Shown: positions 1 to 8,806 of the stretch, piece by piece
Numbering within the stretch: the first letter of the stretch is position 1
Layout: each line of letters opens with the position of its first letter
Assembly: GCA_021801265.1 (NCBI GenBank)
Contig: JAJYYE010000012.1
Location: 212,548-276,547, forward strand
Reading direction: 5' to 3'
Length of the DNA: 64,000 nt
Source of the DNA: Pseudomonadota bacterium
GTDB lineage: Bacteria; Pseudomonadota; Gammaproteobacteria; Halothiobacillales; Halothiobacillaceae
The notes under the pieces: model-generated
The model's input: the letters and a program-made list of their open reading frames with translations, nothing else
Database searches by the model: none
What the model was told of the DNA's origin: nothing
Made by a program: the position numbers and the translations under genes

Positions 1-465
1 GACCAATACGCCCAGCAAGATTGCGGCGATGGTCGAGCCTTCAAGCAAACCATTGGCTTTGACCAAACGGTCTGGATGGACTAATTGCGTCAAAATCCCA
101 TATTTTGCGGGGGAGTAAATCGCAGCACCCACACCGGCAATTGCATAACCCAGCAACGGGTTTGCGCCAAATAAAATGAGTATCCCGCCAACCAATTTCA
201 CTAAGTTGGCATACAGCATGACTCGCCCTTTGGGAAAAGCATCCGCAATAGCGCCAACAAATGGCGCGAGCACGATAAAGGCAAACACAAACACGACCTG
301 CAACAAAGGCAACTGCGCACTGCCGCCCACAGCAGTTTTAAGCAACGCAATTGCCGCAACAAACAGGAGATTATCAGCCATCGCAGAGAAAAACTGGGCG
401 ATTAAAACCGCGATCATGCCGCGAGAAGCCAAGCGATATGTGCTGGTGACTGGTATCGAATTCAT
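1..465 (-). CDS. lplT: Lysophospholipid transporter LplT, N-terminal part (runs off window)
   Basis: The reverse strand is open from an ATG at 465 to the window edge, so this ORF is missing from the track. The first 155 residues read as a major-facilitator protein. After a short N-terminus come [41 protein letters not shown] and [13 protein letters not shown], the order of motifs I know from Escherichia coli LplT. LplT flips lysophospholipids across the inner membrane, and in enterobacteria it works with the acyltransferase Aas. The D..P.GR loop between membrane segments 2 and 3 is visible. The start has a purine-rich GGCGGCGGA directly upstream; ATG at residue 17 is an alternative. The C-terminal two thirds lie outside the window. 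Confidence 0.85.
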   Translation of the reverse strand, partial: MNSIPVTSTYRLASRGMIAVLIAQFFSAMADNLLFVAAIALLKTAVGGSAQLPLLQVVFVFAFIVLAPFVGAIADAFPKGRVMLYANLVKLVGGILILFGANPLLGYAIAGVGAAIYSPAKYGILTQLVHPDRLVKANGLLEGSTIAAILLGVLV

Positions 466-702
466 TCCGCCGCCGATAGGTTCATTGATGGGTGATTGAT
501 CTTGATTTCACGCAAAGACACCGATATTTCAGAGACTGAGTCCGGACACAGCGTAAAAAATTGGGCGGACTTAGTGTACAGACTTGGCAGAAAGTATGGG
601 CAGACCAACGGCAGACGCCGAGCGGCCTGCCGGACTTCTCTTCGCGATAGCATGGTTAAGTCCAATAAGCGGCTTGATGAGATCGACTGTTTTTGAAACA
701 TG

Positions 703-724
703 AAAAAACCCTGCCGAAGCAGGG
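703..724 (-). terminator. Rho-independent terminator of the Spy/CpxP-like gene
   Basis: CCCTGC, a 4-base loop and GCAGGG form a 6-bp GC-rich stem. Read on the minus strand it is followed by six T residues. It lies 30 bases after the stop of the Spy/CpxP-like gene and separates it from lplT. Confidence 0.8.
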
Positions 725-753
725 TACCATTGACCTGGTTCAGCTCAGAGAGA

Positions 754-1371
754 TCAAGGGTGGGTCGGCGCACCCATTGGGGCATTGCCCATGGGACTGC
801 CCACTCCAGGCGCCCGCCTATCCTCATGTTTACGCCATATATTATGGCCATTCTGGTGGGCAATTTCATCCAGAACCTGCTGCTGATTGGGCTCCAGTGC
901 CGCACGCAGATGGGTGGTAGCCTCGCTTAAAACACCGAGTTTCTTAGCCAGTTCAGAAGCGCGTTCGGCACGCAGTTGGGCGATTTCGGCGGCATTCATC
1001 GCCGGTTTGGGACGTTGCACCATTTCTGGCATCAATCCCAAACGCGCAGTCTTATATTGATCCCATATCGGCTGCTGGCTGGCCGTAATTTGCAGGCGGT
1101 TAGATAGGGTGTCCAACTCTTTTTCGACATAAGCCTTGCGGCGCTCGCGCATTTTTGCCATTTTTTCTTGATTCATCTGCGGCTGCATTCCCGGCGCAAT
1201 GCTCGGCTCGGCAGTCACACCCGGCGGCGCGACAGGCGTTTGCGCATGGCTCACATTCATAGCCACACCAGTTAGCGCAATCACCGCCATTGCGATTAAA
1301 GCAATTCGGTACATGTGTGGCCGTTCGGCAATATGGGACAGCGCATTCGTTGATAGTGGACGCATTTTCAT
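754..1371 (-). CDS. Periplasmic LTXXQ-motif (Spy/CpxP-like) protein
   Basis: This is a 205-residue exported protein. A signal peptide (YRIALIAMAVIALTGVAM ending at SHAQ) lies around residues 20-44. The mature part is Met/Gln/Glu/Arg-rich and helical, with NRLQITASQQPIWDQY (an LTXXQ-like element) and a second helical block RAALEPNQQQVLDEI. Spy and CpxP of this fold act as periplasmic chaperones or adaptors of envelope-stress sensing. The start is placed at residue 15 of the track ORF because GAGAGGG lies 7 bases upstream. The upstream GTG-type extension has no ribosome site, and residue 34 (MYRIAL) is another possible start. It is divergent from a two-component system 195 bases away, the arrangement cpxP has with cpxRA in E. 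coli. The C-terminus is Gly/Pro-rich. The exact ligand cannot be told. Confidence 0.7.
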   Translation of the reverse strand: MKMRPLSTNALSHIAERPHMYRIALIAMAVIALTGVAMNVSHAQTPVAPPGVTAEPSIAPGMQPQMNQEKMAKMRERRKAYVEKELDTLSNRLQITASQQPIWDQYKTARLGLMPEMVQRPKPAMNAAEIAQLRAERASELAKKLGVLSEATTHLRAALEPNQQQVLDEIAHQNGHNIWRKHEDRRAPGVGSPMGNAPMGAPTHP

Positions 1372-1565
1372 AAAAAACCCTCTCAATGGAGAACAACATT
1401 TCACGGCGATCATTAAAACAACCTAAGGTAAATGGGGCATTGCAAACACCCACCCGTATGTAAACCGCATGTGAGTATTTTGTTATTTACCCAAATCAAG
1501 CCACTGTTCCATTCCATCACTCAGCTAAGATGGCGGGTAATTGACACGCGAGATGGAATACCGAG

Positions 1566-2288
1566 ATGAAAACATTACTGGTTGTGGATGATGATCCCGA
1601 TTTACGCGCCTTGCTGCATGCTTATCTGAGTGAGCAAGGATATCTCGTTGTTGAAGCCGCTGATGGTGGAGAATTGTGGGCTCGTTTGGCGGACACCCCG
1701 ATTGATCTCATTATTTTGGATGTGATGCTGCCCGGTGATGATGGACTCACCCTGTGCCGCAACGTTCGCGCCCGCGAAAGCACGCCGATTTTGATGTTGA
1801 CTGCCCGCGGCGATGAAATGGATCGGATTATTGGCCTTGAAATGGGTGCGGATGATTACCTGCCCAAACCATTTCATCCCCGTGAACTATTGGCGCGCAT
1901 CCGCAGTATTTTTCGGCGCGCTGAGCACCAAGGGCAAGCCAGCTCAGTGCGAAATTTATATTTTGGCGGCTGGACACTCGATTTGGCCGCGCGGCATTTA
2001 ATAAGTGCCGATCAAGTCGTTACCCCGCTATCGACAGGCGAATTTCGTTTACTCAAGGCCTTGGCGGAGCATCCCAACCATGTGTTATCTCGGGATCAAC
2101 TGATGGATGCCCTGGCCGGACGAGAGGCTGACCCATTGGATCGCACCATTGATGTCATGATGAGCCGTTTGCGACGTCGGTTGGGCGATGACGCCCGCGA
2201 GCCCACGCTCATTAAAACGATTCGTAACGAAGGGTATATGTTGATTACTGCTCCGACGGGCAACCCGAATCTCGGGCGGCATGGGTGA
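1566..2288 (+). CDS. OmpR-family response regulator
   Basis: The protein has 240 residues. The receiver domain is at residues 3-115, with acidic pocket D8-D9, phosphoacceptor D52 (LIILDVMLPG), T80 region (LMLTARG) and K102 region (YLPKPF). A winged-helix DNA-binding domain of OmpR/PhoB type follows at about 140-230 (LSTGEFRLLKAL, RTIDVMMSRLRRRLGD, IRNEGYML). It acts as a transcription regulator in the cytoplasm after phosphorylation by the kinase encoded next. The kinase start overlaps its stop (GTGA), so the two are translationally coupled. The sequence is closest in style to OmpR/RstA partners of EnvZ-type kinases. The target is unknown, but the divergent Spy/CpxP-like gene is an obvious candidate. 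Confidence 0.92.
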   Translation: MKTLLVVDDDPDLRALLHAYLSEQGYLVVEAADGGELWARLADTPIDLIILDVMLPGDDGLTLCRNVRARESTPILMLTARGDEMDRIIGLEMGADDYLPKPFHPRELLARIRSIFRRAEHQGQASSVRNLYFGGWTLDLAARHLISADQVVTPLSTGEFRLLKALAEHPNHVLSRDQLMDALAGREADPLDRTIDVMMSRLRRRLGDDAREPTLIKTIRNEGYMLITAPTGNPNLGRHG

Positions 2289-3799
2289 AACGGCTTACCG
2301 TCAATCGTCTGGATCATCCCCGAGGGAACCAACCGGCCGCCCCCTTTCGTTGGCTGACTAACGCCCTGCCAAAAAGTTTATTTGGGCAAATTTTACTGGC
2401 GTTAATTTTAGGCATCTTAGCGGCCTTTACCGTCAGCCTTAGCCTGCTGCTGGCCGATCGCGCGCGCTTGGGCGAACGTTTACTGGGTGATTACGCCGTG
2501 CAACGGATTGCCCAAATCATTCAAATTCAAAATGAAGCCACGCCGGTCGAACGGCGCCAATTGGCGCGCTGGCTCAGCTCGCCACCCACTCGACTTTTAT
2601 CCCGTCAGGCCTGGCGCAAAACAGAAAAACACCCTAATGCGGCCCAAATCAACGGGGCCACAAATTTATTTGCCGAGCGTTTACGCAAAGCACTCTTGAC
2701 CCCGATTCCGATTCAAGTATTCGCCATCCAATGGGAAGATTATCCGAGGCGTCCTTTTGAACTGGATACCTTGGCCAGTGAACGACTCGAACTGCCCGCG
2801 CCGCTGTGGGAGCGCACCCATCCTTGGCAGATAAAACCCCTGCCGCCGCCGCATGAAGAACGATTTCTGCTGATTCAGGCACAACTTGACGATGGCAGTA
2901 TCCTTACCTTGCGCCATGCACTGCCGCCGCCGATCCAATGGCCATTCCGCACCATGGGCTGGCTGCTGCTGCTGGGACTGTTGGTGATCATCGGCATTGG
3001 CTGGGTGGTTCGGCGCCTCACCCGCCCTTTGGATGCCTTGGCGCAAGCCGCCACGCACCTACCCAAACATCTCGATCAACCCCCGCTGGCAGAAACGGGC
3101 CCCACGGAAGTCGCTCGGGCGGCACGGGCATTTAATCACATGCAAAATGATATTAAACGCATGATTGAAGCACGCGGCCAAGCCTTGGCGGGGGTTTCGC
3201 ATGATTTACGGTTACCCATCACTCGCCTGCGCCTGCGCATCGCCCATCTGCCGGATGACCCATTGAAACAAAAAATCGAGGCGGATTTGACCGAAATGGA
3301 TGACATGATTGGCCATACCCTCGCTTTTTTACGCGCGGGCACCCCATCCGAACCTGTCGTCGCGTTCGATCTCAATGCGCTCCTCGACATCCTCTGCGAA
3401 GACATGACCCTGCTCGGCGCGAGAATTGAGCGTCATGGCCACGCGCAACATCCGATAAAAACCCGCCCACAAGCCCTTCAGCGGGCGCTGCAAAATGTAC
3501 TCGATAACGCCCGTCGCTATGGCGACGGGCGTATCGATTTGCGGCTCACGGAAACCGACAACCAGCTCATTCTGTCAATTGAAGATCGCGGCCCCGGCAT
3601 TGGCGAAGCTGATCGAGAGCGTATTTTCGAGCCATATGTCCGGTTAGAAGCCTCCCGCGCACGCCATACCGGCGGTAGTGGGCTAGGCCTTGCCATCGCC
3701 CGCGCCATCGTGCGCGGCATGAGTGGCGACATCCGCGTATTGTCCCGTGAAGGCGGTGGTACACAAGTTCAAATAACCTTGCCTAAAATGACCCCATGA
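2285..3799 (+). CDS. EnvZ-type sensor histidine kinase
   Basis: This is an inner-membrane kinase of 504 residues starting at GTG inside the response-regulator stop. Transmembrane segment 1 lies at about 30-58 (LFGQILLALILGILAAF). A periplasmic sensor region of about 160 residues follows, then transmembrane segment 2 at about 220-243 (GWLLLLGLLVIIGIGWVV) and a HAMP linker. The dimerisation/phosphoacceptor helix reads GVSHDLRLPITRLRLR with H306. The ATPase domain has the N box (NVLDNARRYG), G1 (EDRGPGIG) and G2 (GGSGLGLAIARAI). The H box SHDLR.P.TR.R is typical of EnvZ. What it senses is not shown by the sequence. Confidence 0.92.
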   Translation: MKRLTVNRLDHPRGNQPAAPFRWLTNALPKSLFGQILLALILGILAAFTVSLSLLLADRARLGERLLGDYAVQRIAQIIQIQNEATPVERRQLARWLSSPPTRLLSRQAWRKTEKHPNAAQINGATNLFAERLRKALLTPIPIQVFAIQWEDYPRRPFELDTLASERLELPAPLWERTHPWQIKPLPPPHEERFLLIQAQLDDGSILTLRHALPPPIQWPFRTMGWLLLLGLLVIIGIGWVVRRLTRPLDALAQAATHLPKHLDQPPLAETGPTEVARAARAFNHMQNDIKRMIEARGQALAGVSHDLRLPITRLRLRIAHLPDDPLKQKIEADLTEMDDMIGHTLAFLRAGTPSEPVVAFDLNALLDILCEDMTLLGARIERHGHAQHPIKTRPQALQRALQNVLDNARRYGDGRIDLRLTETDNQLILSIEDRGPGIGEADRERIFEPYVRLEASRARHTGGSGLGLAIARAIVRGMSGDIRVLSREGGGTQVQITLPKMTP

Positions 3800-3836
3800 A
3801 AAATTCGGTGCTATTTTTTTGTATGACTTCTTTTCC

Positions 3837-4721
3837 ATGACTGTTTTTTTAGCCACCCTGTCGATCACGAGCACGCTCATTGTTCTATTCATGCTGTTTA
3901 ACCGTCGCTTGCGCCGAAGCCTCACCGCACCGCGAGAACCCATTCTCAAATCACTCGCGCAACACGGCATCACGGGCCAGGACATCCGATTCCCTACTCA
4001 GCGCGGACGGCAGCTTGAGGGTTGGTTTTTGCCGGGCAATCAGGGGCAAGGCCTTGTGGTCATCACCCACGGCTGGGGGGCAAATCGGGAGCTCATGCTT
4101 CCGCTTGCCCGCCCGCTGCAAACCACCGGTTTTAGCGTGCTGCTGTTCGATGCGCGTAATCACGGCAGCAGCGATAACGATACATTTTCCTCGATGCCGC
4201 GCTTTGCGGAAGACTTGGACGCGGCCCTGACATGGCTGAAAACTCAGCCAATAGGGCAAAATGAACCCCTTGCCTTGATCGGCCATTCGGTCGGCGCTGC
4301 TGCCACCTTACTCGTGGCCTCACGTCGAAATGATATTTCGGCAGTCGTCAGCCTGGCCGCCTTCGCACACCCCAATGGGATGATGTGCCGCTGGCTGGCT
4401 GAAAAAGGCCTGCCGTATTTTCCGCTCGGCTGGTATGTACTCAACTATGTGCAATGGATCATCGGCCACCGCTTTGATGCGATTGCACCGATTAACACCA
4501 TTCAATCCGTCTCCTGCCCCGTGCTGCTGATACACGGCAGCGACGACACCACCGTGCCACTAGAAGAGGCCAAAGCCATTTGGGCACATCGCCGATGCGA
4601 CACTGTCACACTGCGAATTTTGCCCGGCGAACATGATGCCAGCGACAAAATCGAGCAACATAGGGATGAACTGGTTATTTTTTTAACGCGCCATCTGTCA
4701 CCAAAAACGACCCGATCCTAA
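3837..4721 (+). CDS. Membrane-anchored alpha/beta hydrolase
   Basis: The protein has about 294 residues. The first 25 residues form a membrane segment (VFLATLSITSTLIVLFMLF) followed by a basic stretch, so the enzyme is probably anchored facing the cytoplasm. The catalytic triad is readable: nucleophile S151 in GHSVG, acid D236 or D237 in HGSDDTTVP and H266 in PGEHDAS. The oxyanion motif HGWGAN and strand LLFDARNHGSSD are typical of the fold. Substrate cannot be inferred. The track ORF begins at a TTG six codons earlier; I prefer the ATG, although neither start has a clear ribosome site. It follows the histidine kinase by 37 bases and may be in the same transcript. Confidence 0.75.
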   Translation: MTVFLATLSITSTLIVLFMLFNRRLRRSLTAPREPILKSLAQHGITGQDIRFPTQRGRQLEGWFLPGNQGQGLVVITHGWGANRELMLPLARPLQTTGFSVLLFDARNHGSSDNDTFSSMPRFAEDLDAALTWLKTQPIGQNEPLALIGHSVGAAATLLVASRRNDISAVVSLAAFAHPNGMMCRWLAEKGLPYFPLGWYVLNYVQWIIGHRFDAIAPINTIQSVSCPVLLIHGSDDTTVPLEEAKAIWAHRRCDTVTLRILPGEHDASDKIEQHRDELVIFLTRHLSPKTTRS

Positions 4722-4823
4722 CGGCAAATGATTGAAAATGAAATTTTTGATTAACCAAATTACGTTAATCTGCCTAATCAAGAAAAATCAATCTAAATCT
4801 TTATTATTTTGGACCGCCACACC

Positions 4824-7043
4824 ATGACAGTACAAAACACCCTGCGCCTGCCTGCCCTTATATGGGCGTTGCTCCCACTGGCCATCGCCCTGCCCTGCCA
4901 CGCTGATGCATCGAACCTTATGACATCCTCGGCCTTAAGCGTTGTGATGCAGCCGCTGCACCCCGCAGGCATAAACCCGTCACCCAGCCAAGTTCCGGGA
5001 CAAGTTCTAATTCGATATAACAACGCGTTATCCGCACAAAGCCAGCAACCGGTCATCGCCGCCTTGGCCAGCCGCATTGAACCGATGGGGCACAGTGGCT
5101 ACAGCCTGATTCAACTCAAACCGGGCTTGGATTCGGTGGCGTCGGCCATGGCCACCCTGCGCGCATTGCCGGGTGTGGCCACCGTACAACCCAATTACAT
5201 TTACCACGCCACCGCGCTCACCAACGACCCGCAAATCGGCCAGCAATGGGCGCTAAAAAACACCGGGCAAACCATTGCAAATGCCAGCTACTCGACCAAC
5301 AATCCCGGGATCCCGAATGACGACATCGGCATTGAAGCCGCCTGGCAGCATCAATCGGATTGTTCAGCCGTTACCGTTGCAGTGATTGATGAAGGGATCA
5401 ATTACACCCAACAAGATCTCGCCGCCAATATGTGGAACGGGGGCAGCGCTTATCCCTACCATGGCTATGATTTTATCGATAACGATAACAACCCTTACCC
5501 CAATACCGGTGACGAGCAGCACGGCACCCATGTCGCCGGGATTATCGGCGCGGCCGGTAACAACGGTATTGAAGGCTCGGGCATATGCCAAAAAGCCAGC
5601 TTGATGGCGGTGCGGGCTTTAAATACCACAGGCGGCACGACGGCCACCGTCACTCAAGGCATTAATTTTGCAGTGGATCATGGGGCGAAAGTCATTAATT
5701 TGAGCCTAAGCGGTGGCGGCACACTTGATCCCGCCTTCTCCGATGCCATCACCTATGCCCAAAGCAAAGGCGTGATCGTCGTCGTGGCGGCAGGTAATGG
5801 GGCTACCGATAATGACCAAACGCCAACCTACCCGTGCAATTTCACCCAAAGTAACCTGATTTGCGTGGCTGCCGTCGATCAGGCATTCCAGCTGGCCAGC
5901 TTTTCCAATTTTGGCGCCACCAGTGTCGATGTCGGTGCACCGGGTACCAATATCCCCAGCACCTTGGCCGGTGCAAGCCAAACCACGGATTTTGTCAACT
6001 GGAACAAAACCTCAACCACCCAAACCGGTTGGGCAGCACGGAGTACCACAACCGGCATCCCCATTCTGGTTGACCCAAGCGATTACGGTAACGGCAACTA
6101 TGCCGCGAACACCGATGACCGGGCGTGGCATTCCTTTACTTTTGGTACCGACACCCAGCACGTGGCATTAAATTATATTTTGCAAGGTAGCATAGCCAGT
6201 GGCGACTTCATCAACTCGGCGGTAACCGCCGTCAATCAAGACCCGTTCACCGCAGGAAGCACCCTACAAACCAGCACGGGTACATTAGCCTCGCCTACGG
6301 TGCCCTACAACCTTGACGCCAATTGCGCGAATAACCAAACCTGCTCAGTCGGTTTCCAGCTGAAAACCGCTGCCAGCAGTCCGGGGGGGACAGGCCCCTT
6401 AGTCGCGAAACTTTCATTAGACACCATTCAAAATGCCAGCAGTGTCATGGGCAACCTCAATGGCACATCAATGGCTGCGCCCATGGTTTCAGGGATAGCC
6501 GCGTTGTTACTTGCATCAAAGCCAACCGCTACGGCTACCCAGGTGATTCGGTCCATTGAAACTTCCGGCACACCCATCCCCTCGCTCACGGGCGTGACCA
6601 CAAGTGGTAAAGCGGTGAATGCGATGCGCGCACTGGCAAATCTGTATCTCAACCTCAGTGGTCTGAGCGATCAAACCGCGAGTGCAGGTCAACCGCTTAG
6701 TAGCATTACCTTCAATATCGGGGGGTTGGACACACTGAATGTTTCCGTCTCGAGCAGCAACACGGCCGTATTGCCCAATGCAGCGATTACCGGCCAAACC
6801 ACCTGCACCATGGCTGGCACTTGCACGCTGCAATTCCTACCCGTCATGGGCGGCAGCACAACCGTATACGTCACGGTCAGCGATACCCACGGCCAACAAG
6901 CAACAGGCAGCTTTCAGCTCACCATTCCCACTGCGGGGGGCGGAGGGGGTGGCATGAACCTTTGGTTTTTGATTTTGCTCGGCGCAGGTATGTCACTAAC
7001 TTCACGATTAAGCGCCAAACGTAAAGCGGGGCCAAACCCATGA
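4824..7043 (+). CDS. Secreted subtilisin-like serine protease with GlyGly-CTERM-like tail
   Basis: This is an S8-family protease of about 739 residues. A signal peptide (LIWALLPLAIALPCHA) is followed by a propeptide-like domain at about 50-130 (VPGQVLIRYNN ... GVATVQPNYIYHA), the fervidolysin-type arrangement. The catalytic triad is D189 (AVIDEGIN), H233 (DEQHGTHVAG) and S549 (NGTSMAAPMVSG), with VVAAGNG as oxyanion site. About 150 residues are inserted between the oxyanion loop and the Ser motif. A Cadherin/Ig-like segment (about 610-700) precedes the end. The C-terminus is a run of six Gly, a hydrophobic helix (MNLWFLILLGAGMSL) and a basic tail (KRKAG). That layout matches GlyGly-CTERM sorting signals processed by rhombosortase. 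The start is ATG in preference to the track TTG five codons upstream. The next gene overlaps by 4 bases. Confidence 0.88.
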   Translation: MTVQNTLRLPALIWALLPLAIALPCHADASNLMTSSALSVVMQPLHPAGINPSPSQVPGQVLIRYNNALSAQSQQPVIAALASRIEPMGHSGYSLIQLKPGLDSVASAMATLRALPGVATVQPNYIYHATALTNDPQIGQQWALKNTGQTIANASYSTNNPGIPNDDIGIEAAWQHQSDCSAVTVAVIDEGINYTQQDLAANMWNGGSAYPYHGYDFIDNDNNPYPNTGDEQHGTHVAGIIGAAGNNGIEGSGICQKASLMAVRALNTTGGTTATVTQGINFAVDHGAKVINLSLSGGGTLDPAFSDAITYAQSKGVIVVVAAGNGATDNDQTPTYPCNFTQSNLICVAAVDQAFQLASFSNFGATSVDVGAPGTNIPSTLAGASQTTDFVNWNKTSTTQTGWAARSTTTGIPILVDPSDYGNGNYAANTDDRAWHSFTFGTDTQHVALNYILQGSIASGDFINSAVTAVNQDPFTAGSTLQTSTGTLASPTVPYNLDANCANNQTCSVGFQLKTAASSPGGTGPLVAKLSLDTIQNASSVMGNLNGTSMAAPMVSGIAALLLASKPTATATQVIRSIETSGTPIPSLTGVTTSGKAVNAMRALANLYLNLSGLSDQTASAGQPLSSITFNIGGLDTLNVSVSSSNTAVLPNAAITGQTTCTMAGTCTLQFLPVMGGSTTVYVTVSDTHGQQATGSFQLTIPTAGGGGGGMNLWFLILLGAGMSLTSRLSAKRKAGPNP

Positions 7044-7459
7044 AAGTCGCCCCGATCTGGGCACTGGCGCTTGCCATTCCAGTGGCTGGATGCCAAAGCG
7101 CAGCCCTCGCACCAGCCCCACAAAATAAGCACGCATCAGACAGCGCCCCCACGCCCCAAAATAACACGGCCATTCCAGGTGAGTACCTGCTCAAACTGTT
7201 CCCAAATCAACCTGAAAATGCCGACACACTCGCCCAACTGACCAAAATATTCCAGATCCAACCCGTTAAGGTGATAAAGCCCATCGGTCATGCCTGGTAT
7301 TTAATCATTTTGGATAAAAACCTTGGGAGAGACCCCGGTTTGGCAGCGATGCAAGCCACCGCAAACCACAGTGGCTTGATTGAAACGCTTCAACCGAATT
7401 TCCAGTACGGGATTAATCCACCCAAACAACCGATTTTAAAATGGGATAGCCCTCAATAA
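7040..7459 (+). CDS. Lipoprotein resembling a free-standing subtilase propeptide
   Basis: This 139-residue lipoprotein has signal peptide and lipobox VAGC, so Cys18 would be lipidated. After a Pro/Gln/Ser linker the body (about 48-125) reads PGEYLLKLFP ... VKVIKPIGHAWYLIILDKN ... SGLIETLQPNFQY. This parallels, strand for strand, the propeptide of the preceding protease (PGQVLIRYNN ... SRIEPMGHSGYSLIQLKP ... PGVATVQPNYIY). The start overlaps the protease stop (ATGA), so both are made together. Protease propeptides of this fold act as foldases and tight inhibitors. A membrane-tethered copy could inhibit or assist the protease; that role is inference. Confidence 0.75.
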   Translation: MKVAPIWALALAIPVAGCQSAALAPAPQNKHASDSAPTPQNNTAIPGEYLLKLFPNQPENADTLAQLTKIFQIQPVKVIKPIGHAWYLIILDKNLGRDPGLAAMQATANHSGLIETLQPNFQYGINPPKQPILKWDSPQ

Positions 7460-7476
7460 ACCCTGTTTACTGAGGG
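7450..7476. terminator. Hairpin between convergent genes
   Basis: CCCTCAATAAAC and GTTTACTGAGGG form a 12-bp stem with one mismatch and a 3-base loop, spanning the stop codon of the lipoprotein gene. There is no T run on either strand, so it is a transcript-end or stability hairpin more than a textbook terminator. Confidence 0.5.
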
Positions 7477-7485
7477 CGTGATGGA

Positions 7486-8739
7486 TTAAAACCGATATTC
7501 ATAATCTATATGCGCGGTCATTTGCCGATGTGAAACGGTGCCTGCAACCCCGGGTCCATACAAATTTGGGTTGGTTTGGCTAACCTTGGGCGCATACGCA
7601 ACTGAGGTTTCAATGCGCTGGCCGGGTAAAAACTGCCAACCCAAGCCCACGGTGTACTGCGATTCAACAATCGCGGGTGCCAAGGGATTTAAGGTGCTGT
7701 CGGGTACCGGATTGTTGGCGGTGTTATATCCCGCCCTCAATATTAACGCTCGGCTCAGTTGATATTGGCCACCCAACAAATACACCGTTTGATCTCGCCA
7801 GTTTTGCGGCGCGCCCTTGGGACCGAATACTGGCACGCCATTCACATCCAGCCGAAAAGCGTTCAGCGTTTGTGACCAGCGAATCCGCTTAATATCGGCA
7901 GCCAACATCAACCGCGCCGTTACCTGCCAAGCCACACCGGCACCAAACGTTTCTGGCCACTGCGCATCCTGTACCCGGAAATCGGCAGGATCACTGGGTG
8001 AATTGACAAACCCTGTACCTTTTAAATCACCAAGATGCGATTGGCTGTGATAACTGGCACCCACCGCCAGTACGGGATTAATTTGATAGTGCGCGCCCAG
8101 GGAATAGGCCCAACCGGAACCGGTCGCTTGGCCGGTAAACGCGTTGTTGTCGCTAAAACTGTAATAAGCACCGGTCGCGGGATTGATCATTTTGAGATCA
8201 AGGCTCGCCCAGGCATATTCGAGCTGAGCGGCCAAGGTCAGGGCCTCGGTGACATTCACCGCCAACGGCAATAACACCCGCCCAAAACCCACCTCGGAGC
8301 GTTGCTCAAGCCCGGTGCCTCCCGATAAACGATCACCCCATTCCGAGCCCATGCCGCCCTGAGGGTAAACGCCGAGTCCATACGTCCAGCGGCCGGTTTT
8401 TTGAATCAACGAAAAATTCGGCATGAAATAATGCGTACCCGCAGAATTTTCCGTGGTCGGACCCGATGGCGTGGGTATCGTGGCCGTGACGTGGGGCATT
8501 AAAATCGTCAAGCCAATGCCTGCGGTTGTGCCATCAGGGCGCAAACCCAGCGTGGCGGGATTACTCATCATGCCCGCATTACCGTTGTCATAAGCCATCG
8601 CGGCACCGCCCATACCAGCCGCCACTGCACCGTACCCATCTAAATCCATACCATTGGTGGCATCAGCGTCAGAGAGGAATAAGCCGATTATCACGCTGAA
8701 AAAAACCGCTGAAAATCGTACTGTCTGCTTTGTGCTCAT
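7486..8739 (-). CDS. OmpP1/FadL-family outer-membrane transport protein
   Basis: The protein has 417 residues. It has a signal peptide and then the family's hallmark N-terminus (GMDLDGYGAVAAGMGGAAMAYDNGNAGMMSNPATLGL), which forms the plug of the barrel. The remainder alternates in beta-barrel fashion and ends in an aromatic residue (IDYEYRF), as outer-membrane proteins do. FadL relatives pass long-chain fatty acids or other hydrophobic compounds. The substrate is unknown. The track starts at GTG four codons earlier; ATG at 8739 is preferred because GAGCGG lies upstream and it gives a compact signal peptide. The gene converges on the protease operon. Confidence 0.88.
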   Translation of the reverse strand: MSTKQTVRFSAVFFSVIIGLFLSDADATNGMDLDGYGAVAAGMGGAAMAYDNGNAGMMSNPATLGLRPDGTTAGIGLTILMPHVTATIPTPSGPTTENSAGTHYFMPNFSLIQKTGRWTYGLGVYPQGGMGSEWGDRLSGGTGLEQRSEVGFGRVLLPLAVNVTEALTLAAQLEYAWASLDLKMINPATGAYYSFSDNNAFTGQATGSGWAYSLGAHYQINPVLAVGASYHSQSHLGDLKGTGFVNSPSDPADFRVQDAQWPETFGAGVAWQVTARLMLAADIKRIRWSQTLNAFRLDVNGVPVFGPKGAPQNWRDQTVYLLGGQYQLSRALILRAGYNTANNPVPDSTLNPLAPAIVESQYTVGLGWQFLPGQRIETSVAYAPKVSQTNPNLYGPGVAGTVSHRQMTAHIDYEYRF

Positions 8740-8806
8740 CGCGCCGCTCACAAATTAATGGGTTAATATTCACATTATATTCTCCAATTCGCACCAGAGA
8801 ATGGCA

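Noticed and set aside
462-905. 147-codon minus-strand ORF overlapping the Spy/CpxP-like gene end
   Set aside because: Its sequence is the shadow of the 754-1371 gene in another frame plus noncoding sequence, and the terminator at 703-724 lies inside it.
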